Positions 36,733 through 45,502 are shown, counted from the first letter of the stretch. The stretch is 46,005 nucleotides of DNA from Actinomadura sp. CNU-125 (GCF_001942465.1 NZ_MKJY01000455.1:1-46005); one strand, 5' to 3'. The notes: a model not told the origin generated them from the sequence alone. A program made the numbers and translations.

Positions 36733-37102
36733 GGGGGTGACCGGCTTCGACTTCGGTCGGTCGAGTCAGGAGAAGCGGGTCGAGGGTTGCTGTCGTGACC
36801 TCGTAAATCCTGTGACAGCAAACCAATAACTGCCAACAAGAAGCAGTCCGAGTTCGCCCTCGCCGCCTGAGCGAGGAGCGAACTCTGTCAGCCCGGGTGA
36901 GTCTCCGCCCCGGGACCTGACATCATCAGGAGACTCCACCTTGTAGCCCGGTCGCGGGGTTGCAAGGAAAATCAAACAGCGACTGAGCCCGTCGGCGACT
37001 AGCCTGTGTGAGCGCCGGGGCCGAGAAACCGCCTAGCAGGCTGCACCCGGAGAAGCCCTGACTCATCATCGAAGGACGCGGGTTCGATTCCCGCCACCTC
37101 CA
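36733..37102 (+). ncRNA. ssrA: transfer-messenger RNA (tmRNA)
   Basis: Rescues stalled ribosomes together with SmpB and adds a degradation tag. The 5' acceptor arm GGGGGTG (36733-36739) pairs with CACCTCC (37095-37101); A37102 is the discriminator base. The 3' CCA is not encoded, so it must be added. The D-like segment GGCTTCGAC follows the 5' arm, and the T arm GCGGGTTCGATTCCCGC precedes the 3' arm. The tag frame runs from GCC at 36832 to TGA at 36870 and encodes ANKKQSEFALAA, ending in the ALAA degron recognised by ClpXP-type proteases. Several helices between tag and T arm match the pseudoknot region. The length of 370 is normal for actinobacteria. Confidence 0.96.
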
Positions 37103-37256
37103 CTCGCTTGGGGTGAGGCATGCTCGTTGCCCTAGAGGGCAACTTCGCCTGCTTCGCTCGTCCCTCATTGGGGGGACGACCCCCCAAACCCCCCGGTGTG
37201 GGCTCCGCCCCCACGCCCCCGCCAATCGCGGGGTTCGGATCTCGGAGTTGTGCGTG
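37103..37256 (+). repeat. run of small hairpins between ssrA and its terminator
   Basis: GTTGCCCT/AGGGCAAC (37126-37143) and TTGGGGGG-ACGA-CCCCCCAA (37168-37187) are perfect inverted repeats. GTGGG/CCCAC forms a third just after. They may slow 3' exonucleases during tmRNA maturation. No gene is seen. Confidence 0.5.
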
Positions 37257-37287
37257 AACGCCCAGCGGCTTGCCGCTGGGCGTTTTT
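37257..37287 (+). terminator. intrinsic terminator of ssrA
   Basis: AACGCCCAGCGGC pairs with GCCGCTGGGCGTT (13 base pairs across a very tight loop) and runs into TTTTT, a textbook rho-independent terminator, 155 bases after the tmRNA 3' end. Confidence 0.85.
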
Positions 37288-37318
37288 GTGCGTTCGACTG
37301 GAGGGCTGTCGGTGGTGG

Positions 37319-37816
37319 TCACGCCGGTGGTGCCGGTTTGCCGCCTTCTTTATCCGCGTGATCGGGGCGGGGCCAGACGTACGGGAGGTCGGCGGGGACG
37401 TCGGGGAAGAGCGGTTCGTAGAAACCGGGGTCCTTGCGGATCAGCGCGGAGCGATGGCTGAGGTGCAGGGCGGGATCGCCCAGCCAGGACGGCAGGGCCC
37501 CGGCGTCGGTCAGGCTCTCCTGGCTCCGCGGCCGGTGGACGCCTGTGGCGTTCGTGAGTTCGGATGTCAGCGAGGTCGCGCACGTGTCCCGGTGCCCGAG
37601 GGAGCACCACTGGCGGCAGATCTCCAGGCCGTAGCGGACCAGCGCCTCTTCGTACCCCGTCCACATCCGTACGGCCGGATGGTGCCGCCATCCGTACCCC
37701 GGTACCGTCAGCCCGCGCAGCACCTGCAGCGCCTCGACGCGCTGCTTCCCGAGCCTACGCGGGTCGAGAATGCGAGCCGTCGCGGCGAAATTCGCGTACG
37801 GGAGAAAGGTCTGCAC
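37319..37816 (-). CDS. MSMEG_6728-family protein (possible DNA-repair glycosylase relative)
   Basis: A 165-residue soluble protein. Its N-terminus, QTFLPYANFAATARILDPRR followed by LGKQRVEALQVLRGL, and the block GYGWRHHPAVRMWTGYEEAL are the hallmarks of the family named after M. smegmatis MSMEG_6728. Relatives are linked to pyrimidine-dimer DNA glycosylase, but activity is unproven. GTG 37816 is the start because family members begin with (M)QTFLPY; AAAGAAG just upstream may serve as the binding site. A longer reading from 37867 adds unconserved residues. It is convergent with ssrA. Confidence 0.75.
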   Translation of the reverse strand: MQTFLPYANFAATARILDPRRLGKQRVEALQVLRGLTVPGYGWRHHPAVRMWTGYEEALVRYGLEICRQWCSLGHRDTCATSLTSELTNATGVHRPRSQESLTDAGALPSWLGDPALHLSHRSALIRKDPGFYEPLFPDVPADLPYVWPRPDHADKEGGKPAPPA

Positions 37817-37918
37817 TTCTTTGTCCTGCCCGTTGCGCCGGAGGAGTGGGATGAACACGGTGCGCACTACCGTTCCTTACCTGCTGCGTTTCTGATACTC
37901 CGGCCGCATCGGGCGAAC

Positions 37919-38427
37919 TCAGCTTGGGCAGGGCGCACCGGCTGAGACGTGGACGGTGGTTGTCTCGTTCTCTGTGCGTACCTGGAGGGGCACGCAGCCC
38001 CTGTGTCGAGAGAGAACCCGCCGGGAAAGAGCAGCCACTGGCCGGAGTCTGTGGTCGGGCAGGCCGGGATGTGCAATGCGGAGGCCCACTCGGGTGCGTG
38101 GTTGCCCCAGGCGATGGAGACGTGCGCCGGCACGGTGAGGTCCGCCTCGTGTCCCGCGCGAACGAGAAGTCCGGTTTTGGCGAAGAGGCGGTGCGGGGAG
38201 TCTCCGTCCGTCGCAGCGACCTGGAGTGTCGAGGTGGTGTCCAGGCCCACTACGTCGAGAACGGCGCTGTGCGGTTCGGGCGGTGACGACAGCACGTCGA
38301 TCGGATCAGAACAGTCGAGGTTGAGTTGACGTGCGGACGGGGCGCCGTTGTCGGGGGTTCTCGGTGGGGCGTCCGTGCACGCGGCCAGAGACAACAAGAC
38401 GGCCAGGACGGCGGGCAGCGTTTTCAA
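37919..38427 (-). CDS. small lipoprotein of unknown function, frameshifted near the C-terminus
   Basis: About 169 residues when repaired. The TTG start at 38427 gives MKTLPAVLAVLLSLAACTDA, a clean lipoprotein signal with Cys at residue 17. The mature part contains LNLDCSDPIDVLSSPPEPHS, DGDSPHRLFAKTGLLVRAG and QWLLFPGGFSLDTG. The end then continues one frame on as CVPLQVRTENETTTVHVSAG-APCPS to the stop at 37919-37921, so one base is missing near 38005. A tight beta-sandwich-like binding protein is likely. It is divergent from the next gene across only 24 bases. Confidence 0.65.
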
Positions 38428-38435
38428 GGGTGTCG

Positions 38436-38445
38436 CTGGTAGCGT
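38436..38445. promoter_or_regulatory. overlapping back-to-back -10 elements of two divergent leaderless genes
   Basis: On the plus strand TAGCGT (38440-38445) ends six bases before ATG 38452. On the minus strand TACCAG (38441-38436) ends eight bases before TTG 38427. The two hexamers share two base pairs, so the promoters should exclude each other. Confidence 0.4.
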
Positions 38446-38451
38446 TCGGGG

Positions 38452-39444
38452 ATGCCGATCGAGAGCCCGGACGATGTCGCGGTGCTGGTCGAGCTTTTGG
38501 AGCGGTCGGCCGATGCGCGTGGGCTTGGGGACCATTTTGCTTTCCTCGCCGGTACGCGGCCCGAATGGTTTCGGCCGCATCAGGAATCGGTCATCGCCTC
38601 GATGCTGGATCGGTTCGAGGTCGGATTCGGTGATCTGTGTTCGTTGCTGGCCGGTGCGCCGGATCGGTGCGTGGATCTCGTGGTGCGGCGGTTGCGCGAG
38701 CGGCGGTCGTTCCGGGACGTGTGGGCGTTGGCCGCGATCGGCACCGGTGCCGCGTTGGCGGCCGTCGCCCGGCACGATGTGCGGCGGGGTGCGGACCGGC
38801 GGGAGTACGAGGATCTCGGGGTTTGGGTACCGGCGGACGGTCCTGCTCGTTATCGGTTCTCCCCGCAGCGACGGGTCGTGCTGCTGCGGGACGAGGGGGT
38901 CGACCATCCGGTCGGGCTTTCAATCGAGGAGATCGCGTGTGATCCGGTGATGTCTCCGATCTCCTGGCATTACATGTCGTTGCGTGTTGCGGAGGTTCCG
39001 GGTGTTCCGGCGTGGACGGCCGAACGGGTGCACCTGGTCGGGACGCGCGCGTCGTGCATGTGGACGCTGTATGCGAACGTCGATGACCGGGGTTGTTATC
39101 GCGACGAAGTGGTTGTTTTCGATGAGCCGCCCGGTCCTGAGGACGAAATTTACCGCGCTTTCGAGCAGCCGGGGCGGGGTGTGGGGGCGGTGGAGTTGAA
39201 GCCTTATGACGCGGACTTGGTGTACAGCAATGGTCATGTTCAGGGCACCCCTGGTGTTGTGGGCGTCGCCGGTGGGCCGCCGCTCGGGGTCTACGCCAAC
39301 CCGTCCTGCCGGTCGTGTGGGCGGTTGATGTTCCATGTGACGACCGTCGAGAACCACGTTCGGGAGTACGGCGACGGCTGGCGCAGCCTGTTCATCTGCG
39401 AGGACTGCCGGACGGTGGCTTGCAACGCGACAGGGTGGAACTGA
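38452..39444 (+). CDS. hypothetical protein with C-terminal zinc ribbon
   Basis: A 330-residue soluble protein I cannot assign to a named family. The N-terminal part is helical (SPDDVAVLVELLERSADARG and FRPHQESVIASMLDRFEVGF). The middle is beta-rich (RVVLLRDEGVDHPVGLSIEE and MWTLYANVDDRGCYRDEVVV). The end holds a four-Cys zinc site, CRSCGRLMFH and, 25 residues later, CEDC. The many Trp/Tyr and the ordered domains suggest a stable protein rather than spurious translation. ATG 38452 fits the leaderless pattern. Its neighbour in divergent orientation is the small lipoprotein. Confidence 0.7.
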   Translation: MPIESPDDVAVLVELLERSADARGLGDHFAFLAGTRPEWFRPHQESVIASMLDRFEVGFGDLCSLLAGAPDRCVDLVVRRLRERRSFRDVWALAAIGTGAALAAVARHDVRRGADRREYEDLGVWVPADGPARYRFSPQRRVVLLRDEGVDHPVGLSIEEIACDPVMSPISWHYMSLRVAEVPGVPAWTAERVHLVGTRASCMWTLYANVDDRGCYRDEVVVFDEPPGPEDEIYRAFEQPGRGVGAVELKPYDADLVYSNGHVQGTPGVVGVAGGPPLGVYANPSCRSCGRLMFHVTTVENHVREYGDGWRSLFICEDCRTVACNATGWN

Positions 39445-39483
39445 GGCAAAGGGAAAACTCATCTGGGGGTAAGAGGGCTCTCA

Positions 39484-39517
39484 GTGTCGGTGTGAACACT
39501 GGTGGTGTTGCCGACAC
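39484..39517 (+). promoter_or_regulatory. hairpin abutting the ribosome binding site of the dioxygenase gene
   Basis: Outer arms GTGTCGG (39484-39490) and CCGACAC (39511-39517) enclose AACAC/GTGTT (39495-39499 / 39505-39509). The stem ends exactly where the strong site GGAGGAGAGG (39518-39527) begins. It may be an operator or an RNA element tuning translation. Confidence 0.4.
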
Positions 39518-39530
39518 GGAGGAGAGGTTC

Positions 39531-40463
39531 ATGCGACGCAGGCGTGAGTTCGAGGGGCGTCCGCTCGCGCGGCCCGACGAGGAGGTCGTCGACCAGGGGC
39601 TCGGGTTCGACCTCGGCACGCTGGTCAGCCGGCGAAGGATGCTCGGGTTGCTCGGGCTGGGGGCCGCGGGGCTCGGGGTCGCGGCGTGCGGCGGTTCCTC
39701 GGGTGAGGCTTCGGCGAGCGCGGCGGCCGGGGAGATTCCCGACGAGACGGCCGGGCCTTACCCGGGGGACGGCTCGAACGGGCCGGACGTGCTGGAGCAG
39801 AGCGGCATCGTCCGCAGTGACATCCGGTCCAGCTTCGGGGAGGCGAAGGGGACGGCCGAGGGGGTGCCCATGACGTTGGAGTTGGCCGTCTCCGATCTCG
39901 CGAAGGGAGCGCCTTTCGCGGGGGTGGCCGTCTATGTCTGGCATTGCACCCGGGACGGGAAGTACTCGATGTACTCCGAGGGGGTCACGGACGAGAACTA
40001 CCTGCGGGGTGTGCAGGTCGCCGATGCGGAGGGGAAGGTTCGGTTCACGAGCATCTTCCCGGCCTGTTACTCCGGGCGGTGGCCGCACATCCACTTCGAG
40101 GTGTATCCCGACCAGGCGAGCATTACCGATGCCACGAAGGCGATCGCGACTTCGCAGGTGGCTTTGCCGAAGGACGTTTGCGACACGGTGTACGCGGAGG
40201 CCGGCTATGAGCAGTCCGTCAAGAACCTGGCTCAGGTCACGCTGGACAGCGACAACGTCTTCGGTGATGACGGTGCTGCCAGTCAGTTGGCGACTGTGAC
40301 GGGCGATGTCGGTTCTGGTTACGCCGTCGCGTTGGAGGTCGGGGTCGATACCGGGACGAAGCCGAGCGGGGGTGCGCCGCCCGCCGGTGGTGGCGGGCGG
40401 TCGGGCGGGCCGCCGCCCGGTGGTGCGCCTTCCGGTGGGCCGCCGCCGGGGAACGCTCCCTGA
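39531..40463 (+). CDS. intradiol ring-cleavage dioxygenase-like Tat lipoprotein
   Basis: A 310-residue protein related to protocatechuate/catechol intradiol dioxygenases. A twin-arginine signal (SRRRMLGLLGLGAAGLGVAA) is followed directly by Cys, so it is probably folded before export and then lipidated. The catalytic domain (about 70-250) contains VYVWHCTRDGKYSMYS and the iron-ligand block FPACYSGRWPHIHFEVYPD, supplying one Tyr and two His; the other Tyr is likely in the YSMYS segment. The last 45 residues are a Gly/Pro/Ser-rich spacer. ATG 39531 has an excellent ribosome binding site. Natural substrates of this exported group are not known. Confidence 0.88.
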   Translation: MRRRREFEGRPLARPDEEVVDQGLGFDLGTLVSRRRMLGLLGLGAAGLGVAACGGSSGEASASAAAGEIPDETAGPYPGDGSNGPDVLEQSGIVRSDIRSSFGEAKGTAEGVPMTLELAVSDLAKGAPFAGVAVYVWHCTRDGKYSMYSEGVTDENYLRGVQVADAEGKVRFTSIFPACYSGRWPHIHFEVYPDQASITDATKAIATSQVALPKDVCDTVYAEAGYEQSVKNLAQVTLDSDNVFGDDGAASQLATVTGDVGSGYAVALEVGVDTGTKPSGGAPPAGGGGRSGGPPPGGAPSGGPPPGNAP

Positions 40464-40535
40464 GGTTCGCCCGGCTTCCTCGTGGGTTACCACAAGGGGC
40501 TTGTCCGGGGGGTGGGCGGGTGGTGGGGTGGTCTC

Positions 40536-41380
40536 ATGGAGACCAAGATCGCGATTGTGACCGGGGGGACGGCGGGGATCGGGAAAGAGATCGCGCGCGG
40601 GCTCGTGCGGCGGGGGTTCCTGGTGGGGATCGTGTGCCGCAACGAGATGCGGGGGCGGGCGACGGTCGAGGAGTTGCTGGAGGAGGTTCCCGAGGGCCGG
40701 GTGGAGATCTTCCTGGCCGATCTGTCGGTGCTGATGGACGTGCGGCGGGTGGCGGCGTCGTTGGAGGAGCGGTTCGATCGGGTGCACGTGCTCGTCAACA
40801 ATGCGGGCGTGCACCTGATGCGGGCGAAGGAGAGCGCCGACGGGTACGACCGGATGATCGCCACGAATCATCTGGGGCCCTTTCTGCTGACGAATCTGCT
40901 GCTGGGGCATCTGGAGAAAGGCGCGCGTCGCGGGTGGTGATGGTGGCGAGCGAGGCTTACCGGCTGGCCGATCCGTTGGACGTGGAACGGTTGGCGGAGC
41001 CGGGGGCGTACGGGAAACCGGGTTCGTTGCGGGTTTATGGCCGGAGCAAGTTGCTCAACATTCTGTTCGCGCGGGAACTCGCGAGGCGGATGGAGGGCAG
41101 TGGTGTGGTGGTGAACGCCATGTGTCCGGGGCCTGTGGCGACGGAGTTGTTGCGGGAGCAGTGGGGGCTGGGACGCCTCGGAACGGTCATGTCGCACACG
41201 CCGGTGGTGCGGACGCCCGAGCAGGGGGCGCGGCAGGCGTTGCGGCTGGCGGTCGACGAGGAGTTCGAGGCGAAGAGCGGCGGGTTCTATGGTTCGGTCC
41301 CCGGCTCGGGGCCTTCGCGGGACGAACGGTTGGCGCGGGACGTCTGGGATCGTTCGGCGCACCTTGTGGGGCTTCGTTAG
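40536..41380 (+). CDS. short-chain dehydrogenase (retinol dehydrogenase-like), frameshifted
   Basis: About 281 residues when repaired. The cofactor loop is VTGGTAGIGKEIARGLVRRG and the NNAG motif lies in HVLVNNAGVHLMRAKES. The first frame ends at about 40920 (LLLGHLEKGA). The chain resumes as ASRVVMVASEAYRLADPLD in the next frame with the active-site YGRSKLLNILFARELARR and ends WDRSAHLVGLR. One base is missing near GGCGCGCGTCGCG. Substrate unknown. ATG 40536 begins the first strand. The stop at 41378-41380 doubles as part of the next gene's promoter. Confidence 0.85.
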
Positions 41381-41383
41381 GCT
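41378..41383 (+). promoter_or_regulatory. -10 hexamer overlapping a stop codon (EI24 gene)
   Basis: TAGGCT contains the TAG stop of the SDR gene and ends six bases before GTG 41390, with no Shine-Dalgarno sequence; a leaderless start is likely. Confidence 0.45.
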
Positions 41384-41389
41384 CGCCGG

Positions 41390-42220
41390 GTGGAGCAACA
41401 GTCGCGGTTCAAGGATCTGTTCACCGGCGCGAGTTATCTGCTGCGGGGAATCGGGTGGGTCGCCCGGCATCCGCTGCAGTGGCTGTTCGGTCTCATTCCC
41501 GCGCTCATCGTTCTCGTGGTCTACGGGACGGCGCTGGGGTTCCTCGTCTACAACATCGGCGACGTGGCCTCGTGGGTGACGTGGTTCGCCGACGGGTGGG
41601 GCGAGACGGTGCGGACGGCGACGCGGGTGATCGCGGGGATCGCGGTGCTCGGCGCGTCCGTCTTCCTGGCGATTCTGACGTTCACGGCCGTGACGCTGCT
41701 GGTCGGTGATCCGTTCTACGAGGCGATCGCGGTGCGGGTCGAGGAGTCGCAGGGCGGCGCGCCGCCGGAGCCCGATGTGCCGCTGATGACGCAGATCGGG
41801 CGGGCGATCAAGGACGCGCTGCTGCTGGGGCTCGTCGCGCTGGGCTTCGCGCTGCTCTTCTTCGCGGGCGGGTTCATTCCGGGGGTCGGGCAGACCGTCG
41901 TTCCGGTGGTCGCGGCGTGTGTTTCCGGTTACTTTCTGGCGGGCGAGCTGTCGTCGGTGGCGATGGAGCGGCGCGAGGTGCTGCGCAAGGAGCGGTTCGC
42001 CCGGATGAAGGCGAACCGTCCGCTGGTGATCGGGTTCGGCGTCGCGACGTTCGCGTTGTTCCTGGTGCCTTTCGGGGCGGTGCTGGCGATGCCCGGCGCG
42101 GTCGCGGGCGCGACGCTGATGGTGCGGGAGCGGCTCGGGGCGGACAAGTGGCCCGGGGCGCAGGAGTGGCGGGCGGCGCCGGAGGTGCGGCCGGAGCAGT
42201 GGCAGCCCCGACTCGACTGA
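41390..42220 (+). CDS. EI24 domain membrane protein (CysZ-like)
   Basis: A 276-residue inner-membrane protein with a short N-terminal amphipathic piece (FKDLFTGASYLLRGIGWVAR). Strongly hydrophobic helices follow, at about 30-52 (LFGLIPALIVLVVYGTALGF), 75-105 (VIAGIAVLGASVFLAILTFT), 145-185 and 215-245. The central LLVGDPFYEAIAVRVE motif is typical of the EI24/CysZ family. CysZ is a sulphate transporter, but most actinobacterial members are uncharacterised, so no substrate is assigned. The C-terminus is charged and cytoplasmic. Start by leaderless pattern (GTG 41390). Confidence 0.85.
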   Translation: MEQQSRFKDLFTGASYLLRGIGWVARHPLQWLFGLIPALIVLVVYGTALGFLVYNIGDVASWVTWFADGWGETVRTATRVIAGIAVLGASVFLAILTFTAVTLLVGDPFYEAIAVRVEESQGGAPPEPDVPLMTQIGRAIKDALLLGLVALGFALLFFAGGFIPGVGQTVVPVVAACVSGYFLAGELSSVAMERREVLRKERFARMKANRPLVIGFGVATFALFLVPFGAVLAMPGAVAGATLMVRERLGADKWPGAQEWRAAPEVRPEQWQPRLD

Positions 42221-42289
42221 TAGCAAGCTGTGTCCTGGGCGTGATTCTCCGTGGGCCGCGTTTGATGATCTTCGCGTAACGTGTGCCGC

Positions 42290-43368
42290 ATGTCCGATCA
42301 GGGGGAGCGCGATGCGCGCTGGACCGGTTTGAACGAGAGTGACTCCGCCCACGACGTGTGGGGCAAGGTCGAGACTTCCGCGGAGTCCCCGGACGAGTCG
42401 CCCGCGGAGCCGTCCGACGTGCGCGTGGCGCCGGAGCCGGACGCGTCGCAGTGGGAGGACGAGCTCCTCGACGAGGGCGACGCCGATGAGGGCGTGTCGA
42501 ACTACGTTCCGGCGGTGCGACGGGGTCGGACCGGCCGGCGAAGTCCGGGAAGCCGAGCAGCGGCAACTGGCAGATGCCGGACTGGATGGCCGACGAGGCC
42601 GCGGCGGACGAGAAGCTCGGTTCGGCGGGCGATTCGCTGGAGACCGGCGGCCGGTCCCGGGTCCTGCTGATCGGCGGCGTCGGGCTGGTGGCGGCGCTGA
42701 TCGCGGCCGGTGCCGTCTATTTCCTGACCCGCGGCGGCGACGAGCCGGACAAGGCGGGACGGACGGGCGCGGCGGAGCAGTCGGTCGCGGCGCAGGCGTC
42801 GATGCCGCCGGACGCGAAGCTGGAGACGTTCCGGGGAACGCCGTCGCGGGTCCTCGGGCGGGTGAACGACGACATGTCGGGGCTGTCGTATCCGCGGTTC
42901 GGGGAGCCCTGGCAGGTGCCGACGAAGAAGAACAAGCTGGGCACGCCCGGGTGGTCGGGGCAGCAGATCGTGGTGACCGAGCGCAGCGGCGACCAGCTCT
43001 GGTACGGGCAGTTGCTGACGGGCACCCTGATCCCGAGCCTGCACGGGGCGTACAGCGGCCCGGACAGCGTGAAGAACGTGGCGGGGCTCGCGGCGGAGGG
43101 CTACCTGGCGCAGTACTACGGCTTCCAGGAGGCGAAGAAGCCGCTGGCGTCGCAGGCCCTCGATGTGGACGGGCGCAAGGGCTGGCTGGTCGCGTCGTAC
43201 CTGACGTACGAGCGTGCGGGCGTGCGGGCGACGGGCGAGATCGTCGCGACCGCGGTGATCGACACCGGACGGGACGCGCCGGCGGTGGTGTTCGCGTCGA
43301 TGCCGGACACCCACAAGAAGCTGTGGCCGGACCTGAACCGGTTCCTGGCGGGCCTCAAGGTCATCTGA
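42290..43368 (+). CDS. single-pass membrane protein of unknown function, frameshifted
   Basis: About 359 residues when repaired. The N-terminal part (MSDQGERDARWTGLNESDSA) is acidic and disordered. The frame breaks between about 42510 and 42545 and continues as KSGKPSSGNWQMPDWMADEA. One membrane helix follows (VLLIGGVGLVAALIAAGAVY), then an outside domain of about 190 residues containing YPRFGEPWQVPTKKNKLGTP, GQLLTGTLIPSLHGAYSGPD and WPDLNRFLAGLKVI. The outside domain looks compact and conserved but I know no function. One base is missing. Start: ATG 42290, seven bases after TAACGT. Confidence 0.72.
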
Positions 43369-43417
43369 CCGAATGACGTTCTAATAGGCTGGCCGCACCC
43401 GGATGAAAGGTGCGGCC

Positions 43418-45493
43418 ATGGCCATCGGAGTGACGGAGGAGCACGCGGCGCTCGCGGCGTCGGTGCGCGGGCTCGTCGAGCGGCACGCGGGCGGCGGGCT
43501 CGGGCCCGCGCTCGCCGGGCAGGGGCTGCCGAGCCTGCACCTTCCGGAGAGTGCGGGCGGCCAGGGGTTCGGCCTGCTGGAGCAGGCCGTCGTCATCGAG
43601 GAGCTGGGCCGCGTGATGGGCCCGGCCTCGTACGCGCCGGCGGTGCTGGCGTCCGCGATCCTGCGGGACGGTTCGCGCACCGGGGCGGTCGGGCTGTCGG
43701 GGAGCCTGCGGACGGACGGTTCGCGGGTGTTCGGCACCGTCCGGCCGGTGGTCGGTGCGGCGGACGCGGAGGTGTTCGTCCTCCCGGCCGGTGATCGCTG
43801 GGCCGTCGTCGACCGGGACGGGTGCGAGGTCGAGGAGCTGGAGTCGCTCGACGTGGGCCGTCCCGCCGGTGCGGTCACCGTCGACGCGGACGCCCGCTTC
43901 GTGGACGGCGTGGACGGCGCGGACGTGCGGGCCCTCGCCGTCGTGGTGTTCGGCGCGGAGGCGTGCGGCGTCGCGGGGCGGGCGCTCGACGAGGCGGTGG
44001 CGTACGCGAAGCTGCGGGAGCAGTTCGGCCGTCCGATCGGGCAGTTCCAGGGCGTCAAGCACAAGTGCGCCCGGATGCTCATCGCTTTGGAGCGTGCAAG
44101 GGCCGCCGTGTGGGATGCGGCGCGCGCGCTGGACGAGCCGGAAGAGCAGCGCGCGTACGCGGTCGCGGTGGCCGGAGTGCTCGCGGCGGACGCGGCGGTG
44201 CAGTGCGCCGAGGGCAACATCCAGATTCATGGGGGCATCGGCTACACGTACGAGCACGACGCCCACCTTTTCTACAGGCGTGCCTTGACGCTGCGGGCGA
44301 TCCTCGGGAGGGCGAGTTCGTTCCGGGGAGAGGTCGCGGCGCGCGCGCTGAGCGGTGTCCGGCGTCCGGTGGACGTCGATCTGCCCGAGGAGGCCGCCGA
44401 CCTTCGCGGATCGGTTCGCGGGGAGGTCGCTCGGCTGGCCGCGATGGAGCCGCTGGAGCAGCGGGCGGCGATGGCGGAGGGCGGCTGGGTGACGCCGCAC
44501 CTGCCGAAGCCGTGGGGACGGGACGCGGGCCCGGTCGAGCAGATCGTCATCCGGCAGGAGCTGAAGGCCGCGCAGGTGCGGCCCGTGCCGCTGATGATCG
44601 CCGCGTGGGTCGTGCCGTCGCTCGTCCAGTACGGGACGCCGGAGCAGCAGGAGAGGTTCCTGCCGCCGACGCTGCGCGGGGAGATCATCTGGTGCCAGCT
44701 GTTCTCCGAACCGGGCGCGGGCTCGGACCTCGCCGGGTTGCGGACGCGCGCCGAGCGCGTCGAGGGCGGCTGGCGGATCACCGGGCAGAAGATCTGGACG
44801 TCGCTGGCGCGGGAGTCGCAGTGGGCGATCTGCCTCGCGCGCACCGACACCGGCCGGCCGAAGCACGACGGCATCACCTACTTCCTCGTCGACATGGCGT
44901 CCGCGGGGATCGACGTGCGCCCGCTGCGCGAGTGCACGGGCGACGCGGTGTTCAACGAGGTGTTCCTGGACGGCGTGTTCGTCCCGGACGAGCTGGTCGT
45001 GGGCCCGGTGAACGAGGGGTGGCGGGTCGCCCGCAACACGCTCGCGAACGAGCGGGTGGGCCTGACGACGTCGTTCCAGCTGGGCGGCGACGTCCCGAAG
45101 CTGCTGCGGCTGGCCGGTGAGCTCGACCTCGCCGACGACCCGGTCGTCCGCGACGGCCTCGGCGACCTCGTCTGCGACGAGCACGCGCTCGGCCTGCTGA
45201 GCCTTCGCGCGACCCTGAAGCAGATCTCCGGGACGGATCCGGGCGCGACCGCGAACGTCCGGAAGCTGGTCGCGATGGAGCACGGGCAGCGGGTCACCGA
45301 GTTCGGGTTCGGGCTGCTGGGCGAGCACGGCGCGCTCACCGGCGGCTGGAAGTCGGAGCTGCGGGCGCGGTGGACGCGGCATCTGCTGGCGTCCCGCGCG
45401 ATGACGATCGGCGGCGGCACCACCGAGGTCAACCTGAACGTGATCGGCGAGCGCATCCTCGGGCTGCCCCGCGATCCCGAGCCGGTCGGGTAG
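43418..45493 (+). CDS. double-domain acyl-CoA dehydrogenase (FadE34-like fusion)
   Basis: A 691-residue protein made of two acyl-CoA dehydrogenase modules in one chain. Module 1 (about 1-305) ends with AEGNIQIHGGIGYTYEHDAH. Module 2 (about 345-690) has CQLFSEPGAGSDLAGLRTRA, GWRITGQKIWTSLARESQWA and ends MTIGGGTTEVNLNVIGERIL-GLPRD. Mycobacterial FadE34, which oxidises cholesterol side-chain CoA thioesters, has this rare fused layout and size. The alternative is another bulky acyl-CoA substrate. No steroid genes are seen nearby, so substrate is inference. ATG 43418 follows GAAAGG with seven bases between; ATG 43403 upstream lacks a site. TAGGCT at 43385-43390 is its likely -10. Confidence 0.88.
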   Translation: MAIGVTEEHAALAASVRGLVERHAGGGLGPALAGQGLPSLHLPESAGGQGFGLLEQAVVIEELGRVMGPASYAPAVLASAILRDGSRTGAVGLSGSLRTDGSRVFGTVRPVVGAADAEVFVLPAGDRWAVVDRDGCEVEELESLDVGRPAGAVTVDADARFVDGVDGADVRALAVVVFGAEACGVAGRALDEAVAYAKLREQFGRPIGQFQGVKHKCARMLIALERARAAVWDAARALDEPEEQRAYAVAVAGVLAADAAVQCAEGNIQIHGGIGYTYEHDAHLFYRRALTLRAILGRASSFRGEVAARALSGVRRPVDVDLPEEAADLRGSVRGEVARLAAMEPLEQRAAMAEGGWVTPHLPKPWGRDAGPVEQIVIRQELKAAQVRPVPLMIAAWVVPSLVQYGTPEQQERFLPPTLRGEIIWCQLFSEPGAGSDLAGLRTRAERVEGGWRITGQKIWTSLARESQWAICLARTDTGRPKHDGITYFLVDMASAGIDVRPLRECTGDAVFNEVFLDGVFVPDELVVGPVNEGWRVARNTLANERVGLTTSFQLGGDVPKLLRLAGELDLADDPVVRDGLGDLVCDEHALGLLSLRATLKQISGTDPGATANVRKLVAMEHGQRVTEFGFGLLGEHGALTGGWKSELRARWTRHLLASRAMTIGGGTTEVNLNVIGERILGLPRDPEPVG

Positions 45494-45496
45494 TTT
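45491..45496 (+). promoter_or_regulatory. -10-like hexamer overlapping a stop codon (last gene)
   Basis: TAGTTT includes the TAG stop of the acyl-CoA dehydrogenase and lies six bases before GTG 45503, repeating the arrangement at 41378. Confidence 0.35.
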
Positions 45497-45502
45497 TCCG
45501 GC

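Noticed and set aside
36733..37102. A tRNA gene suggested by the T-arm sequence near 37080
   Set aside because: The T arm and acceptor end belong to tmRNA; the 5' partner strand is at 36733 and there is no anticodon arm.
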